DNA of 60,945 nucleotides from the NCBI GenBank assembly GCA_013203185.1, contig JABMOS010000042.1, positions 1-60,945 on the forward strand, given 5' to 3'. Each line of letters opens with the position of its first letter. Position 1 is the stretch's first letter. The notes below the pieces were generated by a model. It did not search any database. It had not been told where the DNA came from and worked only from the letters and a program-made list of their open reading frames with translations. The position numbers and the translations under genes were made by a program. Source of the stretch: Fidelibacterota bacterium. Its GTDB lineage: Bacteria; Fidelibacterota; UBA8477; JABMPR01. Below are positions 54,852 through 60,945 of this stretch, piece by piece.

Positions 54852-57214
54852 TCTTGAGAGCCAAACTATTTGTGGCCCTCTTGGCCATCCTATCATTCAG
54901 TGTCCAATTGAGCGCTGCTGATGTCACTGGCTTTGTTCACGATGTGCAATCTGGTGAGAGTATTATTGGTGTGAATGTATTTGTCAAGGCCAGTGGGCAA
55001 GGTGCCGCCACCAATGTGGAAGGCTTTTTTATTCTCCGGGGCATCAGTACAGGTTCAGTTGACCTCACATTTTCTCACATCGCCTATGAGGACACAACCC
55101 TGCGCATTGACCTGGGATCTGAGAATCATTTTATTTCAAGTGTGAGCCTGCGACCCCATGCCTTAGACACCAAAGCCATAGAAGTGGTGGGTAAACGGAC
55201 CACCATCATCAAGGATATGGATATCTCCAGTATGCAGGTTGATCCAGTCATTCTCACAGAGATTCCTCAGCTCAACAAAGATGTCTTCAAGCTGATCCAA
55301 TTCTCCCCCAGTGTGACCACCTCCGATCCCATGTCACCCCAATATTATGTCCGGGGAAGTGATCCAGGTGAAAACCTGGTTCAGATGGATGGGATGACCA
55401 TCTACAACCCACAACACTTTATGGGATCCAGTGCCATCTTTAATCCCTACTCCATCAAGAATGTGGAGATGCTGGTGGGAGGTTTCGATGCTGAATATGG
55501 GGGGCGCAATGCTTCCATAATGAACATATCTACCCGTGAAGGTCACCAATCTGAAATCCACGGTGAATTCCGACCTTCCATCTCAGGTATCAGTGGGGCT
55601 ATTGAATTTCCTGCAGGTGAAAATGGGACCGCCATGGTGTCTGGAAGAACCTATACTGATTTTATGCTCAGGGTCATGATGGGCTCACCGAATCTGGTTA
55701 TGGATTACAACGCAGCTTACCAGGTATTGCTTGGCAAAACGCGACTCAGATTTTCCGGGTTTTTTGCCCGGGATTATATGGATTATAGCGTAGACAATCT
55801 CATGCTCTTCTTTCCAGAAGGCTTGTTTGATTCCTTCGGTGAAGGATTCGTCACCAATACCACCAACAGAGCCCTGGGGGTCAAATTCAATTCCGTGCTC
55901 CTACCGACATTGACCCTGGAGGGACAAGTCTATCATTCAGCTTCCTCAGTGGACAACCTGACCTATTTCAATTACGCCATAACAGATACGGTGGAAGATT
56001 TTACAGCGGCTCTGGACTACAAAACCCATATTGAGAATACAATTGGAGAAAATACAGGGAAGGCGAGCCTGGCCTGGTATGCGTTCTGGAAGCAAACCCT
56101 GAAGCTGGGTCTGGAGATCAATGATATTTATTTTGCCAATGAAGTGGGACGCTTTGATGCAGATCCAAATCCGAATAAGTCTGGAGCCCAATTCCAATCC
56201 TTCTTTGTTCAGGATAAGATTGAGCTGGGTCCGCTCCAATTCAAGCTGGGACTGAGAAATTCCAGATCCCAAACCCCAGGCTCCGCAAACCCGCTTCGCC
56301 TTGGTAAACAAGGCGGATGGCATATGGAGCCACGGATTTCAGCCAGCCTCAGAATTCCTGGGGGTCATCAACTCAAAACTGCCTACGGTAGATATTTTCA
56401 ATATCTCACCACCATGGACTCCAAGGGTGATGAGTTTGTTCAATTTTTGGACTATTACCAGTCCCTGGAAAATCGAGAGCCCCTCAACTCCATCCATTAC
56501 ATTGTGGGTCTCAATGGTCCTCTGTTTGGCGACATCTCCTATGAAGTAAGTGCTTATTACAAAGATTTGAAGCAACTATATAGGGCAACTTACAGCAGTT
56601 CGATTGTCGCAGGAGAAAGCTCAGCCCTCCTCGAAGGGGGCTCTGGAGAATCCTATGGATTTGAAGTGCTGCTCAGGGGTGAATTCGGCCGTCTATCCGG
56701 ATGGCTGGGTTATAATTATTCAAAAGGGTTCCGTCGCTACCCATCCATTCTTGATGGCGAGACGAGTCTCTTTGATGCCGACCAGCCTCACAACCTTAAA
56801 TCTATTCTCCTATTTAAATTGACACCTGATATTGTCGCCAGTTCCACCCTGCAGATTACTTCTGGATTTCCACGTACCTGGGAGACGGGGATGCGTATGC
56901 ATGGAACCTATGATCCCCTGACCAATACGGCTGGTTATTTTGCCACCTATATCACACCGCAGCGCAACAACGTGAGGTATCCGGCCCGGTTCGCCTGGGA
57001 TATTGGCTGGAAGAAAAAACTTCGCTCAGGTTTTGGGTTTGATCTTGCTGAATACCTGGGTGGTGTAGATGCCTATATGACCATGACAGTCAGGAATCTG
57101 TTCTTCCTGCATCGAAATCCAGTCTATTATTTTTATATCCCAGAATACGGCTACTATGGGTTTGGTTCAGGATATCTACCCTCCATATCATTTGGTTACA
57201 GTCTGCAATTTTAA
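54848..57214 (+). CDS. TonB-dependent receptor with carboxypeptidase-regulatory N-domain
   Basis: An outer-membrane receptor of 788 residues. Signal peptide (cleavage about LSA|ADV); carboxypeptidase-regulatory-like domain at about 25-110 (GFVHDVQSGESIIGVNVFVK); plug at about 120-230 (YYVRGSDPGENLVQMDGM; GGFDAEYGGRNASIMNIS); barrel to the C-terminus (SISFGYSLQF). Ligand unknown. Unlike the receptor of operon A, it is paired with a DUF4249-like lipoprotein and an unknown secreted protein, overlapping both by ATGA and TAATG. Confidence 0.9.
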   Translation: MILRAKLFVALLAILSFSVQLSAADVTGFVHDVQSGESIIGVNVFVKASGQGAATNVEGFFILRGISTGSVDLTFSHIAYEDTTLRIDLGSENHFISSVSLRPHALDTKAIEVVGKRTTIIKDMDISSMQVDPVILTEIPQLNKDVFKLIQFSPSVTTSDPMSPQYYVRGSDPGENLVQMDGMTIYNPQHFMGSSAIFNPYSIKNVEMLVGGFDAEYGGRNASIMNISTREGHQSEIHGEFRPSISGISGAIEFPAGENGTAMVSGRTYTDFMLRVMMGSPNLVMDYNAAYQVLLGKTRLRFSGFFARDYMDYSVDNLMLFFPEGLFDSFGEGFVTNTTNRALGVKFNSVLLPTLTLEGQVYHSASSVDNLTYFNYAITDTVEDFTAALDYKTHIENTIGENTGKASLAWYAFWKQTLKLGLEINDIYFANEVGRFDADPNPNKSGAQFQSFFVQDKIELGPLQFKLGLRNSRSQTPGSANPLRLGKQGGWHMEPRISASLRIPGGHQLKTAYGRYFQYLTTMDSKGDEFVQFLDYYQSLENREPLNSIHYIVGLNGPLFGDISYEVSAYYKDLKQLYRATYSSSIVAGESSALLEGGSGESYGFEVLLRGEFGRLSGWLGYNYSKGFRRYPSILDGETSLFDADQPHNLKSILLFKLTPDIVASSTLQITSGFPRTWETGMRMHGTYDPLTNTAGYFATYITPQRNNVRYPARFAWDIGWKKKLRSGFGFDLAEYLGGVDAYMTMTVRNLFFLHRNPVYYFYIPEYGYYGFGSGYLPSISFGYSLQF

Positions 57215-58005
57215 TGGATACTACGATGAGAATTATATTCAAAATATCTAGCCTTATCATTTTGCTAGTGACAAGTGCCTGCGATTTGCCCCATCAACCA
57301 GGACCCATGCCCACAGAAATAGTGGAGACCAAATTTGAACCTGGTCTAAATATTATGGGAGTGCTTAGGGCCGATGATCAACCAGGGACTTCATTCATAA
57401 ATATCAATCGGGCACTTACAACAGAGGAAATATATTCAGATACTATACCGAATTTTTCACCTCAAGTCGACTATGCAAAAGTGAGCTCAGCTGAGTCAGC
57501 TGCTGAGTACCAGTTCCGAAGGAGCGAGGATACCAGTGATTGGGGGAACTATTTCGACACAACGTTGACTGTTGAGGCGGGCATGATCTATGATCTGGAA
57601 ATCAGCGCGGCTGGTTATCCCACACTCACTGCCTTCACCAGAGTGCCAAATAAACCTCAGCTCGTTGCCAATTCGCTCATCGTGAGTTCTGATGCCGTTT
57701 CATTTCAGATGCAACACCATGCTAGCGCTTATGAGTATAAGCTGTATTTGTTTTTTGCTGAAGCTGTCCTGGAAAAAGTTGTTCATCCTACCATTGGTGA
57801 GATCATTGATATCGCCTGGGGCTTTGGTAATGACAGGGGTGACCCGATATATCTCCAGCTCATTGCCCTGGATGAAAATTTGACTCGCTATGGAGATAGC
57901 CCCATCTCATTTATTCCAAATACCTACCATCCAGATGGATCTACGGTTGAGGGTGGCTATGGATGTTTTGGCTCAGTGTCCGTCACTTCCCTCGAGCTAA
58001 ACTGA
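57214..58005 (+). CDS. DUF4249-like lipoprotein of the TonB locus
   Basis: A lipoprotein of 263 residues with lipobox VTSAC near residue 23. FEPGLNIMGVLRADDQPGTS, ININRALTTEEIY, then AKVSSAESAAEYQFRR and YDLEISAAGYPTLTAFTRVP, follow the DUF4249 layout (beta-rich, found beside TonB receptors in Bacteroidota). The start overlaps the receptor stop by 1 nt (TAATG). It probably assists the receptor at the outer membrane; the ligand is unknown. Confidence 0.75.
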   Translation: MDTTMRIIFKISSLIILLVTSACDLPHQPGPMPTEIVETKFEPGLNIMGVLRADDQPGTSFININRALTTEEIYSDTIPNFSPQVDYAKVSSAESAAEYQFRRSEDTSDWGNYFDTTLTVEAGMIYDLEISAAGYPTLTAFTRVPNKPQLVANSLIVSSDAVSFQMQHHASAYEYKLYLFFAEAVLEKVVHPTIGEIIDIAWGFGNDRGDPIYLQLIALDENLTRYGDSPISFIPNTYHPDGSTVEGGYGCFGSVSVTSLELN

Positions 58006-58045
58006 TTGAAGTATTCCAGAATAATTTTGCAAGGCACTTGCATTT

Positions 58046-58645
58046 ATGCCTGATGCATTCTATGCTAAAAGCCTTATGAATTCCAGGGAACTACGTGAAA
58101 TAAAACTATCGTCTGAGACCAAATTTAGGGGAAATCTCCTCCATGTGGTTCGCGATGAAGTACAACTCCCTAATGGTAAAACCAGCATCCGTGAAGGGAT
58201 TAAACATCCTGGAGCAGTGGTGATCATTCCCTTTTTGAACGCCACGACGCTTATCATGGAACGGCAATATAGATATTACCCCAATGAGATATTTTTTGAA
58301 CTGCCAGCAGGTAAAACGGATGCAGGGGAGGATTTTCTCACCACAGGCAAGCGTGAGCTTCTTGAAGAAACCGGTTATGTAGCAAAACAGTGGACATTTA
58401 TAAGTCACCTCTATCCTGCCATAGGCTATGCTGACGAGAAAATGGCAGTCTACGCTGCTCATGATCTCACCATGGAGAAAATTGATAGGGATGAGGATGA
58501 ATTTTTAGAAATTATTGAAATGCCGCTGAACCAGGCCATGGAGATGTTGAGGCGAGGTGAAATCACTGACGCTAAAACCATGGTGGGTTTGTTCTGGGCT
58601 GAAAAACTGGCTAAGGGAGATTGGAAAGCTTATGCCCGAAGTTGA
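58046..58645 (+). CDS. Nudix hydrolase, ADP-ribose pyrophosphatase-like
   Basis: A cytoplasmic protein of 199 residues. A perfect Nudix box GX5EX7REUXEEXGU starts at the Gly of GKTDAGEDFLTTGKRELLEE and ends TGY. The preceding HVVRDEVQLPNGKTSIREGI and ERQYRYYPNEIFFELPAG are typical of ADP-ribose pyrophosphatases (NudF type), which hydrolyse ADP-ribose and related nucleotide sugars. The ATG at 58076 (MNSRELREIKLSSETKFRG) fits the family's usual N-terminus as well as the ATG at 58046. Overlaps the Rieske gene by 14 nt. Confidence 0.88.
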   Translation: MPDAFYAKSLMNSRELREIKLSSETKFRGNLLHVVRDEVQLPNGKTSIREGIKHPGAVVIIPFLNATTLIMERQYRYYPNEIFFELPAGKTDAGEDFLTTGKRELLEETGYVAKQWTFISHLYPAIGYADEKMAVYAAHDLTMEKIDRDEDEFLEIIEMPLNQAMEMLRRGEITDAKTMVGLFWAEKLAKGDWKAYARS

Positions 58646-58991
58646 TTTTGTATATGCATGTGAAGCATCTGATGTACCTGAAAATGGTGCACTGAATGTG
58701 AACCTGGATGGCGTTGAAATAACCATTTTTCATACACCGGATCGCTTTCTTGCCCGTTCTGGCGTTTGTAAGCACAATGGATTCAAACTCGAGTTGTGTG
58801 ATATTACTGGAGACACTGTGACCTGTCCTTTGCATGGCTGGAAATACAGGATATCTACTGGCAAGGGGGTTAAACCTGCCTGGACAGTGCTTGAAACCTA
58901 TCCAGTGGTGATGCGGGCCGATCAGCTCTGGGTGCAACCCCTGGCTGAAAAACAAGATGACGAGTTTGACACATCTGCTTTTGATTGGTAA
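58632..58991 (+). CDS. Small Rieske-type [2Fe-2S] ferredoxin
   Basis: A protein of 119 residues from the ATG at 58632, with AGGGAGA upstream and overlapping the Nudix gene end. A Rieske cluster is shown by the pair VCKHNGFKLE and TCPLHGWKY (Cys-x-His and Cys-x-x-His). It has no membrane anchor or signal peptide, so it is a soluble cytoplasmic electron carrier like those serving ring-hydroxylating or other redox enzymes. The electron partner is not in the window. Confidence 0.85.
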   Translation: MPEVDFVYACEASDVPENGALNVNLDGVEITIFHTPDRFLARSGVCKHNGFKLELCDITGDTVTCPLHGWKYRISTGKGVKPAWTVLETYPVVMRADQLWVQPLAEKQDDEFDTSAFDW

Positions 58992-59015
58992 ACATTCAAA
59001 CATGGGGAGGGTGAA

Positions 59016-59678
59016 ATGACAAAAATAGCAGTGGTTTTATCTGGATCAGGATTTTTGGATGGATCAGAAATTCAGGAGAGTGTGATCACAATGCTTGCCT
59101 TGGATCGTGCTGGAGCTAGTTATCAATGTATGGCGCCAGATATGGAGCAAATGCATGTGGTCAACCACCTATCAGGAGAGGTCAGCCAGGGAGAGAGCAG
59201 GAATGTCCTGGTGGAAGCAGCGCGCATTGCCAGAACCCAGATCATTGATGTGGGTGATGCCAATCCCAATGATTATGACGCCGTTATTTTTCCAGGTGGC
59301 TATGGTGCGGCAAAAAATTTATCCGATTTCGCTGTTAAAGGTGCTGCAAGCACTGTGCAAGCAGATGTGCTCCAATTTGCCCGATCATTTGCTGCAATGG
59401 AAAAACCAATGGGCTTTGTATGTATCGCTCCAGCAATGATCCCCCATATTTATGGTGCAGATGCCAAACTTACCATCGGATCAGATGCTGATACAGCAGC
59501 AGCGATTAATGAGATGGGTGGTATTCATATTAACTGTCCAGTAGACGATTTTGTAGTAGATGAAGAAAGAAACCTGGTTTCCACTCCAGCCTATATGCTG
59601 GATATGAGAATCGGCGAGGTTGCTACTGGAATTGAAAAACTGGTCAATAAAATTATAGAGATGATCAATGGAAAATAG
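59016..59678 (+). CDS. elbB: ElbB-type DJ-1/PfpI-superfamily protein
   Basis: A cytoplasmic protein of 220 residues of the glyoxalase/isoprenoid-linked ElbB family. The block VVLSGSGFLDGSEIQESVIT, the loop NDYDAVIFPGGYGAAKNL, and the nucleophile-elbow region KPMGFVCIAPAM with the conserved Cys agree with ElbB. ElbB of E. coli has glyoxalase activity in vitro and was linked to isoprenoid metabolism; the physiological role is unclear. The cupin gene overlaps its end by 11 nt. Confidence 0.9.
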   Translation: MTKIAVVLSGSGFLDGSEIQESVITMLALDRAGASYQCMAPDMEQMHVVNHLSGEVSQGESRNVLVEAARIARTQIIDVGDANPNDYDAVIFPGGYGAAKNLSDFAVKGAASTVQADVLQFARSFAAMEKPMGFVCIAPAMIPHIYGADAKLTIGSDADTAAAINEMGGIHINCPVDDFVVDEERNLVSTPAYMLDMRIGEVATGIEKLVNKIIEMINGK

Positions 59679-60009
59679 TGTTAAAGATTTAAAGCAGATC
59701 GCACACTTCTCAGAAGACGCTGCGAATATCAATAGTATGTTCAAAAGCGACCAGTTGCAGATGGATGTATTGCTTCTGAATACTCACCAATATATATCAC
59801 CTGTGGTAGAGCCTATTTCAGACATCATTTATTTTGTGCTCCGCGGAGAAGGTGTCTTTGAAGTTGGCGATGAAGTGCTGGTTCTGACACGAAATACTTC
59901 CGTTCTGGTGGAGATGGGTGTCAGCTCCGGTATCATCAACGAAAGCGATGAGCAATTAACTGTTCTTAAGGTTGCAGCTCCTCCAGGAATCCATAACCCC
60001 AGCTCATAG
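59668..60009 (+). CDS. Small cupin-domain protein
   Basis: A single-domain cupin of 113 residues: DIIYFVLRGEGVFEVGDEVL matches the cupin 1 to turn region, and TSVLVEMGVSSGIINESDEQ the second motif, but the usual metal-binding His residues of cupin motif 1 (G-x5-HxH) are not present, so metal binding is doubtful. The start overlaps elbB by 11 nt, and the LonN-domain gene starts 9 nt after it. Function unknown; an auxiliary or sensing role is possible. Confidence 0.7.
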   Translation: MENSVKDLKQIAHFSEDAANINSMFKSDQLQMDVLLLNTHQYISPVVEPISDIIYFVLRGEGVFEVGDEVLVLTRNTSVLVEMGVSSGIINESDEQLTVLKVAAPPGIHNPSS

Positions 60010-60018
60010 GTTAAGAAT

Positions 60019-60666
60019 ATGCACGCTCCTGTTTTCCCATTACCCACAGTAAACCTGTTCCCAGAAACCACATCAAGTTACCACATCTTCGAACCGAGAT
60101 ACGTTGAAATGATTGAGAGTGTCCTGGAAGGGGACGGGCTCCTCGCCATGGGTGTACTGAAACCTGGTTATGAGGAAGAGTACTATGGTACACCGGAAAT
60201 ATATCCAATTGGGTGCCTTGGCAGGATAAAGTCATATGAGAAATTAGAAAATGGCAAATACAATATTGTTATTGAGGGTTTGTTCAGAGTTGGGTTTGGC
60301 GAAGTGGTTAAAGACAACCCCTATCGTGTTGCAGAATTGATTGAACTGCCAGAATCTGATTCGGGGAATGATTTTATTGATGAGAGGGAAGATTTACTGC
60401 TTCGTCTGAACTACCTCGTGGAACAGTCTCCAGACTCCCTGGACTTTACCCCAATACTGGGGGAACAGGAATCCTTCATCGCCCTGGTAAATTTGGTAGC
60501 CCGGACCTTACCCTTAAAAAATGACGAGCAATATTCACTCCTGGCAATGGATTCTGTTCGGGAACGTGCCAATCGCATTTTGTGGCTCATTGATGATCAG
60601 ATAGAAACTATCGAACTGCTCAAGCGAGTTGATCCCAGAATTACGGATGATATTTCCCTGAATTAA
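60019..60666 (+). CDS. LON-substrate-binding-domain (LonN) protein
   Basis: A protein of 215 residues with a stand-alone Lon N-terminal domain (PF02190-type): PVFPLPTVNLFPETTSSYHI, FEPRYVEMIESVLEGDG, YPIGCLGRIKSYEKLENGKY and IVIEGLFRVGF. No AAA or Ser-Lys protease module follows, so it is not a Lon protease. Such proteins bind substrates or act as adaptors; the role is unestablished. Last gene of the Nudix-to-LonN run; no T-run terminator is obvious after it. Confidence 0.88.
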   Translation: MHAPVFPLPTVNLFPETTSSYHIFEPRYVEMIESVLEGDGLLAMGVLKPGYEEEYYGTPEIYPIGCLGRIKSYEKLENGKYNIVIEGLFRVGFGEVVKDNPYRVAELIELPESDSGNDFIDEREDLLLRLNYLVEQSPDSLDFTPILGEQESFIALVNLVARTLPLKNDEQYSLLAMDSVRERANRILWLIDDQIETIELLKRVDPRITDDISLN

Positions 60667-60892
60667 GCCAGCCATTTCCCTGCGATTCTTCTTTTAATCA
60701 CACCCCTTAACAATGGTTTATATAGTTCATTCAAGCACAGAGTGCTAAAATAAATTAATTACAAAGTGTGGTTTTGTTCTCTGTCAGCCTTTAATAAGAG
60801 ACTCTGCTGACTTTATCAATTATACATGATAAGATTAATAATTGTTATTAGGAAACTGATGTGTTGGCATGTGCTTTGCAAATGACGAGGTG
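60667..60892. other. Intergenic region with possible operator
   Basis: No gene is seen. TTATCA (60813-60818) and TGATAA (60827-60832) form a dyad with an 8-nt spacer, about 60 bp before the next possible start codon. It may be a regulator site in the promoter of the following gene, or AT-rich coincidence. Confidence 0.35.
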
Positions 60893-60945
60893 ATGAAAAT
60901 TCACAAAACTGTTAACCGATCATTTATGCAAGGAAGCCATTATGG
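60893..60945 (+). CDS. Possible start of a gene running off the window
   Basis: An open frame begins with the ATG at 60893 (MKIHKTVNRSFMQGSHYG), with GACGAGGTG upstream, and continues past the end. A second candidate ATG at 60942, in another frame, has AAGGAAG 5 nt upstream and looks like the better ribosome binding site. Only one can be real; no family can be assigned from this fragment. Confidence 0.3.
   Translation, partial: MKIHKTVNRSFMQGSHY

Noticed and set aside
1-60945. tRNA, rRNA, CRISPR arrays, insertion sequences or prophage
   Set aside because: I saw no cloverleaf, conserved rRNA segment, regularly spaced repeats, transposase or phage genes. Short tRNAs could be missed by eye in the gaps.

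Overview
The window looks like chromosome from a free-living Gram-negative member of the FCB superphylum, of the Marinimicrobia/Calditrichota/Ignavibacteria kind. I infer this from C-terminal type IX secretion (T9SS) sorting domains with the NYPNPFNPTT signature, a full-length SprA-type outer-membrane translocon, PorV/PorQ-like barrels, TonB-dependent receptors with carboxypeptidase-regulatory N-domains, and many lipoproteins and signal peptides whose predicted mature N-terminus is Gln. The exact phylum cannot be fixed from this sequence. Shine-Dalgarno-like sites occur before several genes. TGA is used as an ordinary stop. I recognised no tRNA, rRNA, CRISPR array, transposase or phage gene.

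Layout. (1) 1-8285, plus strand: the 3' end of a giant T9SS-sorted surface protein with FnIII domains that each carry an inserted module, a strong terminator, and a small secreted protein. (2) 8286-8508: convergent gap with a terminator and an interspersed inverted repeat. (3) 21448 down to 8509, minus strand, 'operon A': eight tightly packed genes encoding a surface protein with a C-terminal sorting domain, a T9SS-sorted c-type cytochrome fused to OB-fold domains, a lipoprotein, a TonB-dependent receptor, a PorV-like protein, an NHL-propeller lipoprotein, a NosL-family copper protein and a SafE/UreH-like membrane protein. This is my best candidate for an undescribed system: a surface cytochrome and copper-handling locus. 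(4) 37298 down to 21585, minus strand, 'operon B': rdgB, sprA, a glutaminyl-cyclase-like M28 enzyme, an AAA ATPase, prmA, a lipoprotein, a propeller protein, two PorV/PorQ-like barrels and a secernin-like C69 hydrolase, closed by an intrinsic terminator. (5) 41608 down to 37712: a surface protein with seven carboxypeptidase-regulatory domains, preceded by two CRP-type sites 40 bp apart; then a lipoprotein esterase. (6) 43053-45139: cca flanked on both sides by interspersed repeats. (7) 45140-60945, plus strand: DUF4256 protein, a beta-barrel gene broken by an in-frame TGA, GNAT, DoxX-like, ATP-grasp, penicillin acylase, GDPD, a membrane protein/winged-helix pair, a TonB receptor/DUF4249-like lipoprotein locus, and a Nudix-Rieske-ElbB-cupin-LonN run.

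How the parts fit. The window is dominated by cell-surface biogenesis: SprA exports sorted proteins, PorV-like barrels would shuttle them, and the glutaminyl cyclase-like enzyme encoded 1 nt after sprA could cap the Gln N-termini common among the secreted proteins here. Housekeeping genes (rdgB, prmA, cca) are interleaved.
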